Source: Hyphococcus formosus
GTDB taxonomy: Bacteria; Pseudomonadota; Alphaproteobacteria; Caulobacterales; Parvularculaceae
DNA: 64,000 nt
NCBI RefSeq assembly: GCF_046736345.1
Contig: NZ_CP157210.1
Span: 3,038,001 to 3,102,000 of the forward strand
Reading direction: 5' to 3'
The position numbers and the translations under genes were made by a program. How positions within the stretch are numbered: position 1 is the stretch's first letter; the number at the start of each line of letters is the position of its first letter. This document shows positions 26,561 to 34,293 of the stretch, piece by piece. A model generated the notes under the pieces. That model was not told the origin of the DNA and did no database searches. It worked only from the letters and a program-made list of their open reading frames with translations.

Positions 26561-26585
26561 CCCGCTAAATCGGCGTTTTAGCGGG
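26561..26585. terminator. Hairpin CCCGCTAAA/TTTAGCGGG
   Basis: A perfect 9-bp stem (26561-26569 with 26577-26585) and a 7-base loop, between the stop of the 298-aa gene and the AlpA start. A short T-run follows on the + strand only; on the - strand the T-tail is missing. It may still end transcription of the integrase-proximal genes. Confidence 0.4.
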
Positions 26586-26598
26586 TTTGACTATCGGC

Positions 26599-27495
26599 TC
26601 AATCGTAGTTTCGAACCGCACCGTGTTTTTTCTTTGCTTTGCTTATGTGCTTTTCGAAAGTACGGAAGGTAATCGCAGGACCGTTCGCATTTCCATCATC
26701 ATCTTCGACAAACAGTTTTTCTTGTCCAGCACCGAACTGACGGGAAACGAAGTACCGTTCGTCAAGATCAACAAAATCCTTTGCTCTATTTGGGAACTCT
26801 TCTGAGATACTCTCCCAGTGTTCTTTCGCGGATCGTACTGGTGCGGTGGCCACTAGTTTTTGGGCGAGCGTTGTTGCCCAGACCGCACCCTTACGACCGC
26901 CGCCGGTCGCACTATTCTTTTCTTCATCATTTAAAATTCGTTGGAGTATCAGGAGACACAGTTCAAATCGTCTGGCAAAACGAATTACAAATTCGCGAGG
27001 ACAGTTTGGGTGCAACAGTTCATTTCCATAGTAGGCAATTTTCGCACAGACTATAGGGTAATCTAATTCACCGAGACCGAGCCGGTTTGTTAGGAATGAA
27101 GCGATTGTACTCGAGGCATAGAATTGATTGGCCGGGCATATATTGGCCATTTTTTCTATTCGCCAACTGCCATCAGGGCACCATACGTATATCTTGCCTT
27201 CTGGTGTTTCCGGCTCTCGTGGCAGTCCCATTTCTGCCAATAAATCTTTGGCACATTCTGTGATCTCACGGACGTTCGCTTCGTCACAGAAACTGTTTTT
27301 TCGGGAAAACATTCTCTTTAAGGACGCTCCGATTTCGTCCTCAGTCATTTCCGGACGTTGCAGCGTTACCCTAGATGTTTCAAAACCCGACCGTCTAAAA
27401 GTTGTCTTAATCTCTCCATTTGGCAATTTCTCTACGGAGTTTTTATGACTCTTGCATTTTCTTAAACGGTTTAAGTCTGCCTTATACATACTCAT
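26599..27495 (-). CDS. Unknown island protein
   Basis: 298 aa, not recognised. It is hydrophilic and Lys/Arg/Glu-rich, without signal peptide or membrane segment. Possible features are a Cys-bearing WCPDGSWR segment near residue 110 and a long helical region after 150. Its start overlaps the integrase stop as ATGA, so the two are translated together. Function cannot be stated. Confidence 0.7.
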   Translation of the reverse strand: MSMYKADLNRLRKCKSHKNSVEKLPNGEIKTTFRRSGFETSRVTLQRPEMTEDEIGASLKRMFSRKNSFCDEANVREITECAKDLLAEMGLPREPETPEGKIYVWCPDGSWRIEKMANICPANQFYASSTIASFLTNRLGLGELDYPIVCAKIAYYGNELLHPNCPREFVIRFARRFELCLLILQRILNDEEKNSATGGGRKGAVWATTLAQKLVATAPVRSAKEHWESISEEFPNRAKDFVDLDERYFVSRQFGAGQEKLFVEDDDGNANGPAITFRTFEKHISKAKKKHGAVRNYD

Positions 27496-28679
27496 TTGTT
27501 CAATAACTCCCTATTTTCATGCGCTTCGAGAAATGCACACCAATCTTGCATCATCGCTCGCCGTTGCTCAACGAGCGTCGTTCTGCGATAGGCAGCCTCG
27601 ACCTTATCCCGAGTCTTATGGGCAAGAGCGGCCTCTTTTACGGTATGTGGGTAACTTGTTCTCTCTTCCGCCCAGTCGCGGAAGGAAGATCGGAAACCAT
27701 GGGCGGTATAAGGTTCATCCATGCGCTTCAATGCCGTCAAAAAGACCATATTAGAGAGCGGCATGCCTCTGCGCCGTCCTGGGAAGATCAGCGAGCCATC
27801 GCCGAATAGTTCCTTTGCTTCCTCTAGGATGGCCACGGATCGTGACGAAAGCGGCACTTGATGCATTTCGCCCATTTTCATGCGCTCAGCGGGGATCGTC
27901 CATAGCTTGCCGTCGAGGTCTATTTCGCTCCATTCCGCCAGCAGGACCTCGCTTGTACGCGATGCGTTCAAGACCAGAAACGCAAATGCCAGCTTTGCGG
28001 CTGGATCCATCTGTGATGTGGCGATCCGGCCTAAAAATTGTGGCACATCACCGTAAGCCATTGACGCAAAATGGCGTTGTTTCGGTCGCTTTGACCCAAG
28101 CGCCGTAGTCGCATCGATCGCCGGATTGGGCGCGTCTCTTAGGCCTTCACCGATCGCGGCGCTCAGCACTTTTGAGATGCGTTGTTTGACGCGCCGCGCC
28201 GTCTCTGGTTTTGCCGTCCACACCGGCTCGAGCGCTTCTTTGACATCAAGCGCCGTGATCTGGTCAAGCGCCTTGTGACCGAGCTTCGGAAAGGCATATC
28301 GTTTTAGCGTACTAATCCATTGCGCGGCATGCTTTTCATTTTTCCACTCATGTTTGAGGGCGGCGTGTAACCGCAACGCATAATCGCTGAATGTCGGCGT
28401 AGCGGAATTGCGCCGGTGCCTTGGAAGCGGGTGTTGGCCATTGCGAATCTGTGCTCTGATTTCGTCGCGGCGGTCGCGCGCTTCTCTGAGCGATACCTCT
28501 CGGGCAGACCCCAGCCCAATATCCATTCGACGCCCTGCTGCCGTGACGCGCATAACCCAGCGCCGCGATGTTGGGCTGACCACATGCAACATCAATCCTA
28601 AGCCATCCGTATACCGGCCGGGCTTTTCAAGGCTCGCTACGCGGCGCGCCGTCAGTTGGTTATAAACAGTCCTCGGCAT
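27492..28679 (-). CDS. Tyrosine recombinase/integrase (P4 type)
   Basis: 395 aa. The N-terminal arm-binding DUF4102-type domain (about 1-90) is followed by a core-binding region and a catalytic domain with R in NASRTSEVLL, HxxR in AHGFRSSFRDW, His in AALAHKTRD, and the nucleophile Tyr in VEAAYRRTT. It is complete. It lies at the right side of the integrative module, with a promoter region holding two TCCCAC repeats at about 28688-28706. No tRNA is seen beside it. Confidence 0.93.
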   Translation of the reverse strand: MPRTVYNQLTARRVASLEKPGRYTDGLGLMLHVVSPTSRRWVMRVTAAGRRMDIGLGSAREVSLREARDRRDEIRAQIRNGQHPLPRHRRNSATPTFSDYALRLHAALKHEWKNEKHAAQWISTLKRYAFPKLGHKALDQITALDVKEALEPVWTAKPETARRVKQRISKVLSAAIGEGLRDAPNPAIDATTALGSKRPKQRHFASMAYGDVPQFLGRIATSQMDPAAKLAFAFLVLNASRTSEVLLAEWSEIDLDGKLWTIPAERMKMGEMHQVPLSSRSVAILEEAKELFGDGSLIFPGRRRGMPLSNMVFLTALKRMDEPYTAHGFRSSFRDWAEERTSYPHTVKEAALAHKTRDKVEAAYRRTTLVEQRRAMMQDWCAFLEAHENRELLNK

Positions 28680-28901
28680 CCTGATTCTGTCCCACTAAGC
28701 GTCCCACTTTGGGTACGAGATTCGTTTGGAATCCATGAGACAAAATGAGACTGGAAATGTCTATAGCCTTTTGTATTTATTGGAGAAAATAGACGGCACA
28801 GGACGCCGCTGGACACGCTTCAGGAGGCCTCTCTCTCCGCCATTTTTTCGCTCGGGGGCTATCACGTCTCGGCGTCTGTTGTGGCCGATAGCGCTCGCCG
28901 G
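28680..28901. other. Integrase upstream region and module right flank
   Basis: About 222 bp between the integrase start and the SDR pseudogene. It must hold the integrase promoter and probably the attachment site. TCCCAC occurs twice close together (28688-28706 area). I could not find a matching copy near 25.1-25.5 kb, so no attachment site is called. Confidence 0.35.
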
Positions 28902-29632
28902 TTAAATCATGCCGCCATTTGCCCGCAGAACCTGACCGTTGATCCAGTGTCCATCGGGGCTTGCTAAAAAGGCGATTGCATTCGCAATGTCTTCTGGCGT
29001 TCAAGTGGCGGCATTTTTGCCAAGCGATCAACAACCTCTTTTGGTTTGCCGTCAAGAAAGAGGTCTGTTGCGGTTGGTCCGGGCGCAACGGCGTTCACGG
29101 TGATATCTCGCCCGCGTAGCACTTTAGCGAAGATCTTCGTCATGGTCTCGATAGCCGCTTTCGTGCTTGCATAGACCCCATATGTTTCAAGGTTTAACCC
29201 GACAACGCAGGTTGACAAATTAATTACGCTGCCACCGTCTTTAAGGCGCGCCGCGGCCTCTCTCATTGTATTGAATGAACCTTTAAGGTTCGTCGCGATT
29301 TGCGTATCGAAGAGGGTGTCATCACTCTCGGCAATCGTGGACAGGTTCATTATGCCGGCATTGTTGATGAGTGCATCGACGCCATTGAAGGCCTCTTGGG
29401 CTATGTCAAAAAGTCGCTTTACCGCTTTAGGGTCCGCAACATCCGCTTGCACGGCGATCGCTTCACCGCCGAGTTGCTCAATATTTTGAACAAGATCCTG
29501 TGCGGCTTTTTCATTGCCGGCATAATTGGCGACGATATTAAAGCCGTCATTTGCCAACCGGCTGGCAATTGCGCGACCGATCCCGCGGGATGCGCCGGTT
29601 ACAATTGCCGTTCTTTCGAACGCTTTTGTCAT
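28902..29632 (-). pseudogene. SDR oxidoreductase, frameshifted near its C-terminus
   Basis: The N-terminal 210 residues read as a normal SDR: VTGASRGIGRAIA, LINNAGIM, and YGVYASTKAA with catalytic Tyr and Lys. After MPPLER the frame is lost and stops at 28964. The missing end continues in another frame as PEDIANAIAFLASPDGHW then INGQVLRANGG, ending at the TTA (TAA) at 28902-28904. About ten bases (the usual LGT codons) seem to be deleted near 28995-29001. Start ATG is at 29632. It could also be a sequencing error. Confidence 0.85.
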
Positions 29633-29856
29633 TGATGCTCTCTCAACCTTTTCAAGACTGTGACGGAAGGACGAATATTGAGTGCAACACTTCCCCATAT
29701 GACGGACACATTTATTTGGTAGGCAGGACTAATGTTGAGCCGCTTTTTTGGTAGTCACGCTAATTATAATGAATGTGCAGATTTTGAAACCGTGGAGCTG
29801 GTCATTCTGAATCAATTAGCTTCCGTTCCAGGAGATATATCGCAAATGTGTCGTGA

Positions 29857-30345
29857 TTAAATTTGCGATACTAAAATACCGCCGATGTATAAGCCTACAC
29901 CGAATACAAAATGGGAGATAAGGCTGCGTTGCCTCGCGGTCCAAGGCGCAGGGGTTTTTGACGCGGCGATGCCCATACCAAATGCAGGTTGCATTATAAA
30001 GAAAGGCGCAATCACGCCCAAGACACCGACGGTCAGCGCAGGCATGAACGAAACGGTTTCGAGCCACCGGCCTGGGAACAAAAGAAGACAGGCAGCAAAG
30101 GCAACCCCAATCACATAGTGGATGGTCCATCCGATGACCGCTTCGTGGCGCATCGCGGGGCTATCTATAATTGTGTTGTGTTGGAATTTTCCTTTCGTCA
30201 TCCAAAGTACCCAGCGCCCCACAAGCGCAAAGTTGAGTGACGGGATATTCGCGAATTTCGCGCGGGCCCAATTGAATAAATCCAAAATAAAGGTGGCAAT
30301 CACGCCTATTGCGATAATCCGTAAAGTTGTTTCGATGATTGTCAT
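29857..30345 (-). CDS. DUF2938-family inner-membrane protein
   Basis: 162 aa with four predicted membrane segments: about 8-26, 75-95, 100-120 and 140-160. The opening ATFILDLFNWARAKF and the final HFVFGVGLYIGG are typical of DUF2938. Function is unknown. It is divergent from a MerR-type regulator, and a SoxR-box-like palindrome lies in their shared promoter, so it is the probable target of that regulator. Confidence 0.85.
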   Translation of the reverse strand: MTIIETTLRIIAIGVIATFILDLFNWARAKFANIPSLNFALVGRWVLWMTKGKFQHNTIIDSPAMRHEAVIGWTIHYVIGVAFAACLLLFPGRWLETVSFMPALTVGVLGVIAPFFIMQPAFGMGIAASKTPAPWTARQRSLISHFVFGVGLYIGGILVSQI

Positions 30346-30383
30346 TTCCGGTTCCTGCTATTCGATGAATAGCGTAACATGCC

Positions 30384-30403
30384 ACTTCAAGTTAACTTGA
30401 GGT
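30384..30403. promoter_or_regulatory. MerR-type operator resembling a SoxR box
   Basis: The core CAAGTTAACTTG (30388-30399) is a perfect 12-bp palindrome, extended to ACtTCAAGTTAACTTGAgGT with one mismatched pair. The E. coli SoxR box has the same core. Read toward the DUF2938 gene, a TTGACC -35 element overlaps it, as expected for promoters with MerR-type long spacers. It ends five bases before the regulator ATG. Confidence 0.7.
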
Positions 30404-30408
30404 CAAGA

Positions 30409-30819
30409 ATGAAATCGCTGGAAATATCGGAAGTGGCTAAGCGTTCGGGGTTGCCGGCTTCAACCTTGCGTTACTATGAAAGTTTGGGCCTCATCGAATC
30501 ATCGGGGCGGCACGGACTAAAACGGCTTTTCCATCCGTCCGTATTGGAACGGTTGGATATTATTAGTCTGTCGCGCTGGGCCGGATTTTCTCTGGAGGAA
30601 GTCGGCGACTGGTTTGGCCGTGATGGAAAAGTTTCAATTAACAAGGCGCAGCTCGCGCAAAAAGCCGATGAAGTTGAAAAGCGTGCGGCCCAAATGCGGG
30701 CACTATCAAAAATTATTCGGCATACCTCGCAATGTCCGAAAAATAATCACCTTGAATGCGAAAATTTTAGAAAGCTGATGAAGATCGCCAGGCGATACCG
30801 GCCGAGAAAAGCGAATTAA
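30409..30819 (+). CDS. MerR-family transcriptional regulator
   Basis: 136 aa. The N-terminal winged HTH (SEVAKRSGLPASTLRYYESLG) is followed by a dimerising helix and a C-terminal C-x7-C loop (CPKNNHLEC). That spacing matches the metal loop of CueR-type regulators, not the four-Cys iron-sulfur motif of SoxR. ATG 30409 lies five bases after the palindromic operator. It probably controls the divergent DUF2938 gene and itself; the signal may be a metal or thiol stress (inference). Confidence 0.88.
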   Translation: MKSLEISEVAKRSGLPASTLRYYESLGLIESSGRHGLKRLFHPSVLERLDIISLSRWAGFSLEEVGDWFGRDGKVSINKAQLAQKADEVEKRAAQMRALSKIIRHTSQCPKNNHLECENFRKLMKIARRYRPRKAN

Positions 30820-30907
30820 GCAATAAATACAATCGTGAAATAAACTGTATTTTGCCAAAACTTATCCTGCATATTATAGTCACGATGTGTGATCAGGTGC
30901 CGGCGAG

Positions 30908-31306
30908 ATGTCAATCAAAGAAAAACCGTTGATCAAGGCCGTCGGTCGGCTAGGGGCGTTGCCGGGTTTTTTGTTTTCGCATCCGGTTTTTACTGGTTTC
31001 TTTGCAATGTTGATGTGCGGTGTATTCGGCGCAGTATTTTCTATTTTTAATGTGGCCGGCCGCGGCATGGTGGAGGCGCAGGCGCTCTATGAAGCTGTGG
31101 TTGCCGGTGCTTTCTTGTTTATGGCTGTGGCGTCCGTAATCTATATTGGATTATTTTTGAGCGCCTATAAGGAGCCGGACGAGGCTTCGGTCAGGCGACA
31201 GTTCACGCTTGGTGGACTAATGGCGATCATTTTGACATTAGTGTTATATTTAAGCATCAATCAGTGGTTGACCGACTATTTCATGACCGCGGGGCCGCTG
31301 GTGTAA
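30908..31306 (+). CDS. Unknown small membrane protein
   Basis: 132 aa with three hydrophobic segments: about 22-50, 62-85 and 100-122. The N-terminus is basic and cytosolic in the usual sense. I do not recognise the family. It stands alone, 88 bp after the MerR gene and convergent with the DUF3008 gene. Confidence 0.7.
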   Translation: MSIKEKPLIKAVGRLGALPGFLFSHPVFTGFFAMLMCGVFGAVFSIFNVAGRGMVEAQALYEAVVAGAFLFMAVASVIYIGLFLSAYKEPDEASVRRQFTLGGLMAIILTLVLYLSINQWLTDYFMTAGPLV

Positions 31307-31319
31307 ATTGGTAGGCTGA

Positions 31320-31502
31320 TCAATCTTTCTTGTCCGGAAGATCATCATGATCGGTTGACGCCAGTTCTTCCAACTCGTCTTCGGTCATTGTTTCATACAT
31401 TTCTTTTGACGCGCCTTGAAGGTCAGATTTTTTGGTTTCTCCGCGTTTTGCGGAAAGAGCGGCTCCGGCGGCTTGTTGCTGGGCTTTTGATTCTGCAGGC
31501 AT
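31320..31502 (-). CDS. DUF3008-family small protein
   Basis: 60 aa. MPAESKAQQQAAGAALSAKR and the segments SDLQGASKEMYETM and EELAST match the DUF3008 family, short charged proteins common in proteobacteria with no known function. The ATG at 31502 gives the family length; the longer frame is not needed. Confidence 0.9.
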   Translation of the reverse strand: MPAESKAQQQAAGAALSAKRGETKKSDLQGASKEMYETMTEDELEELASTDHDDLPDKKD

Positions 31503-31588
31503 GGCAATCTCCCTTGTTTTAATAGGGGAACAACGGGCGGGTATAATTGTTTCCAATACTCATCGTAAAAAATCAGTATGGATTGGGT

Positions 31589-32155
31589 GTGGCGCGCTAT
31601 TTGAAATCTTTAAGCGAGAACCGAAAATGGATGGGCCCGAACTCCGCTTTTCTTGGCTTTCTTGAGGGGTCTTTTGTGCCTTTTCCAATGGAGCCTCTAT
31701 TTATTCCGATGATGGCTTCGGTGCATCGTCGCGCCTGGCTTTTGGCGCTGTGGATGGTGGTGGGAAATGTGGCTGGCGCGGCCCTCATGTATGCGCTTGG
31801 TGCTATGTTATTAGAGCCGGTGGTTGAGCCGCTTATGGCAACGCTCAACATGACCGAAGATTTTGAAGAGGCGAGTAAATCACTAAAGGAAAACGCGTTT
31901 ATTGCGCTTTTTACCGTGGGGATAACGCCTATTCCGTTTCAGGTGGGGGCCGCTGCGGCGGGCGCAGTCGGTGTGTTGACGCCAATTTTCCTGTTTGCGG
32001 TGTCGCTTTCGCGCGGTATTCGGTATCTTGCCCTCGCTGGCTTGGTTATGTTGGTTGGCCAACGGGCAAGCGCGCTCTTGAAGAGATATGAAAAGCCAAT
32101 TTTTATTGGCGGATTATTACTCTTTATAGGAATAATCGCGGCCGCCATGCTTTAA
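31589..32155 (+). CDS. VTT/DedA-like (YqaA-type) membrane protein
   Basis: About 188 aa. The segment FLEGSFVPFPMEPLFIPM near residue 25 matches the SNARE-associated/VTT domain signature, and GITPIPFQVGAAAAG is the second conserved re-entrant segment. Four to five hydrophobic segments. Family members are proposed lipid scramblases or transporters. Start is uncertain: GTG 31589, TTG 31547 or ATG 31631. Ends at a bidirectional terminator. Confidence 0.8.
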   Translation: MARYLKSLSENRKWMGPNSAFLGFLEGSFVPFPMEPLFIPMMASVHRRAWLLALWMVVGNVAGAALMYALGAMLLEPVVEPLMATLNMTEDFEEASKSLKENAFIALFTVGITPIPFQVGAAAAGAVGVLTPIFLFAVSLSRGIRYLALAGLVMLVGQRASALLKRYEKPIFIGGLLLFIGIIAAAML

Positions 32156-32156
32156 T

Positions 32157-32190
32157 AAAAAAGCCGCGCCCGAATGTCTGGCGCGGCTTT
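32157..32190. terminator. Bidirectional rho-independent terminator
   Basis: Stem AAAGCCGCGCC/GGCGCGGCTTT (11 bp, 9-base loop) with an A-run on its left, so it has a U-tail for the leftward dipeptidase transcript. It lies between two convergent genes. Confidence 0.85.
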
Positions 32191-32212
32191 GGTGTTGGTC
32201 AAAAGTAGGGCG

Positions 32213-33280
32213 CTATCCGATCGTCTCTTTGTAAAGTCGCTTCAGATTGGTGCCCATAATTTTTTCGATGTCTGAATGGCTGTATTTGCGTTTTTTGAGG
32301 CCATCCCAGATCACTTCCATTCGGCGTGGGCCATTAAGCGCATCGATGAACAGGGGCCAATCTTCAATATGGAAATTGTCGCCTTCTTCGGCGGCGAGTT
32401 CGGCAATATATTCATCGGTCATCGTGATAACGCGGTGGTCGCGGTCACTACCGATTGCAACATGCTCAACACCAATGGTGTTCACAGCGTGGTCGATATG
32501 ATCGAAATAGGCCGGAAGCGCGACGTCAGGCCGTTTATCGGTCAGGAAGGGCCGCATCTGGCAAATACCGACTACGCCGCCTTTTGCCGCCATTGCTTTC
32601 AATACTTTATCACTGGTGTTGCGGATATTCGGGTAAACTGCCTGACAGCAGGTATGCGAAATAACGATTGGCTTTGACGACATCTCAATTGCGTCGAGCA
32701 TGGTTTTTTCATTGGCGTGAGACAAATCAATCAGCATGCCAACTTCGTTCATCTTGTTGATGAGTTTCCGGCCGAATTCGGTAACGCCCGAACCACGAAG
32801 CTCCTTACAACCCGCGCCCGCCCAGTTTTGATAGTTGTAAGTCAACTGACTGCTACGTACACCCGCATCATAGAATTCCTGAACCCGATTAATGTCGCGG
32901 CCGAATTGGGTCGAGGTCTGGAACAAATAATAGACCGCGATTTTGTTTTCGCGCATGGCGCGGTCGAGGTCAGCGGTCTTGGTAGCCTTAATCAACAGAT
33001 CCGGATGTTTGGCGATATATTCGTCGTGCTCAACGACGGCGGCTTTGCCCTCTTCATAGGCTTGTTCTTCGAATACCTTCGGATCGGTCAGCGTAACCGT
33101 AATGGCGTTCAGGCCGCTTGCGCGGATTTCGTTAAGAAGGGCGACGTCATAAGTGGTCCGTAACTCGCCCATCGCGTCGAAGATGAGAGAGCCTTTCGGT
33201 GTTCCTTTAGCATTTGCGCCGGTAGCGGATAGAGCAGCGGTCGCAGAGACCCCTGCTAAAAAGTTTCTGCGATCAAGCAT
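32213..33280 (-). CDS. Tat-exported M19 (renal dipeptidase-like) protein lacking some metal ligands
   Basis: 355 aa. A Tat signal (RRNFLAGVSATAALSATGANA) starts the protein, so it is exported folded. The M19 fold is clear in LIDLSHANEKTM and VISHTCCQAV (the two C-terminal His ligands), RNTSDKVLKAMA and IGSDRD. The usual N-terminal HxD (DGHND) reads DAMGE, and the bridging Glu segment reads LFQTST. A two-zinc site is therefore incomplete. It may be a one-metal enzyme, have another substrate, or be inactive. It neighbours an XRE-cupin regulator and a TonB receptor. Confidence 0.85.
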   Translation of the reverse strand: MLDRRNFLAGVSATAALSATGANAKGTPKGSLIFDAMGELRTTYDVALLNEIRASGLNAITVTLTDPKVFEEQAYEEGKAAVVEHDEYIAKHPDLLIKATKTADLDRAMRENKIAVYYLFQTSTQFGRDINRVQEFYDAGVRSSQLTYNYQNWAGAGCKELRGSGVTEFGRKLINKMNEVGMLIDLSHANEKTMLDAIEMSSKPIVISHTCCQAVYPNIRNTSDKVLKAMAAKGGVVGICQMRPFLTDKRPDVALPAYFDHIDHAVNTIGVEHVAIGSDRDHRVITMTDEYIAELAAEEGDNFHIEDWPLFIDALNGPRRMEVIWDGLKKRKYSHSDIEKIMGTNLKRLYKETIG

Positions 33281-33345
33281 TGGGCGTTTCCTCGAAATTA
33301 TTTTCCAATAAGCAAAAAATAGCCCATTGGAATAATGAATTCAAG

Positions 33346-33975
33346 TTAGCCCGTGTTGATCCAGAGAACCTTCGCGTCTTTCTTGCTGGTGGAAATGCAG
33401 GCGTGGCGCATCGCGCTGTCTATATAGACGCCATCGCCGGCTTCGAGTTCGGCCGGCTCGTAATGTTCGGTGTAGAAGCGTACCGAGCCTTCGAGGACAT
33501 ACATGAATTCCTCTCCGTCATGGCTGCCCCACTCTTTAAATTCGTCGATTGAGCGCGCTTTAACGGTCGTGAGAAAAGGCAAAATCTGTTTGCGCTTTAA
33601 CTCTGCGGCGAGGAGCTGATGGCTATAGACTTGCGCGTCCAGAAGGCGGCCTTGCCCTTGGCGCACAATGCTTCGGCGCGCTTGCGGCGGCGTTGTGGCG
33701 CTGGAAGAAAAGAGGTCTGTTATATCGATGGAAAAGCCGTGAGCCAGCTTTTGAACCACGTCAAAGGTTGGCGACATTCGGTCATTTTCAATCTTCGACA
33801 ACGTCGATGCTGCGAGCCCGGTTGCGGATGCAACATCTTCGAGCGTCCATCCTTTCGAGCGGCGTAATTCGCGAATCTTCTTCCCAAGCTGAATCGTGGG
33901 GCGGGGCTGAGTTTCCCTAGCCGGTCCAACGGCGGATTGAAGAATATCTGTTGGGCTGGCTTTTAATTCCGACAT
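33346..33975 (-). CDS. XRE-family regulator with C-terminal cupin domain
   Basis: 209 aa. HTH_XRE at about 27-85 (LGKKIRELRRSKGWTLEDVA, LAASTLSKIEND) and a cupin at about 130-205 (GEEFMYVLEGSVRFYTEHY, LEAGDGVYIDSAMRHAC). Such regulators usually sense a small metabolite and control catabolic or uptake genes. It is upstream of the dipeptidase on the same strand (65-bp gap) and divergent from the TonB receptor, so it may control both. Confidence 0.9.
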   Translation of the reverse strand: MSELKASPTDILQSAVGPARETQPRPTIQLGKKIRELRRSKGWTLEDVASATGLAASTLSKIENDRMSPTFDVVQKLAHGFSIDITDLFSSSATTPPQARRSIVRQGQGRLLDAQVYSHQLLAAELKRKQILPFLTTVKARSIDEFKEWGSHDGEEFMYVLEGSVRFYTEHYEPAELEAGDGVYIDSAMRHACISTSKKDAKVLWINTG

Positions 33976-34240
33976 TTACGAGGTCTCAAAGGTTGGGTGC
34001 GTCGCTGAAAGTCGCAGTAAGATACGACATTTATTTACGCGTTTAAAGCGCCGTATTTTTCTATGGGTTTATTCAAGCGAACCAGCCTTTTAGTTGCTTG
34101 CCGCATATCGCATTGATTTTCCACAAGAAAAGTAATGACCACAAAATGGTATTTTCGCAACAGAAAATTTCCTCTCATGACAGTCTTGTGAAGAAAGCCT
34201 TTACAAGAGAAAAAATTTTATGATAGGAAAAATCTTGGCT

Positions 34241-34270
34241 ACCCGTGTCGAATATCGGGGAAGCACGGGT
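34241..34270. repeat. Leader inverted repeat ACCCGTG...CACGGGT
   Basis: Perfect 7-bp arms (34241-34247, 34264-34270) with a 16-base loop, just upstream of the GGGAGG ribosome site (34281-34286) of the TonB receptor. It may form a leader hairpin or be an operator. The rest of the 33976-34293 gap is A/T-rich promoter-type sequence without a supported gene. Confidence 0.35.
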
Positions 34271-34293
34271 TTATTTAATAGGGAGGCGATTTC

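Larger units (their letters stand above)
25485..28679 (-). mobile_element. Small integrative module (HTH protein, AlpA, unknown, integrase)
   Basis: Four leftward genes form a compact unit: tyrosine integrase, a 298-aa unknown protein, an AlpA-type regulator and a 264-aa HTH protein. This set is typical of integrase-bearing genomic islands. No tRNA or attachment repeat is visible at either side. The catabolic block lies directly to the left, so the island may be larger than these four genes; limits given are only those of the genes. Confidence 0.6.

Noticed and set aside
25136..28780. Attachment-site direct repeats around the integrase
   Set aside because: No matching repeat of useful length found by eye between the two flanks, and no tRNA present.
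29732..29860. A 42-codon frame (MLSRFFGSHANYNE...) between the SDR pseudogene and DUF2938
   Set aside because: No ribosome site or recognisable family; it could be a regulator remnant but evidence is too thin.
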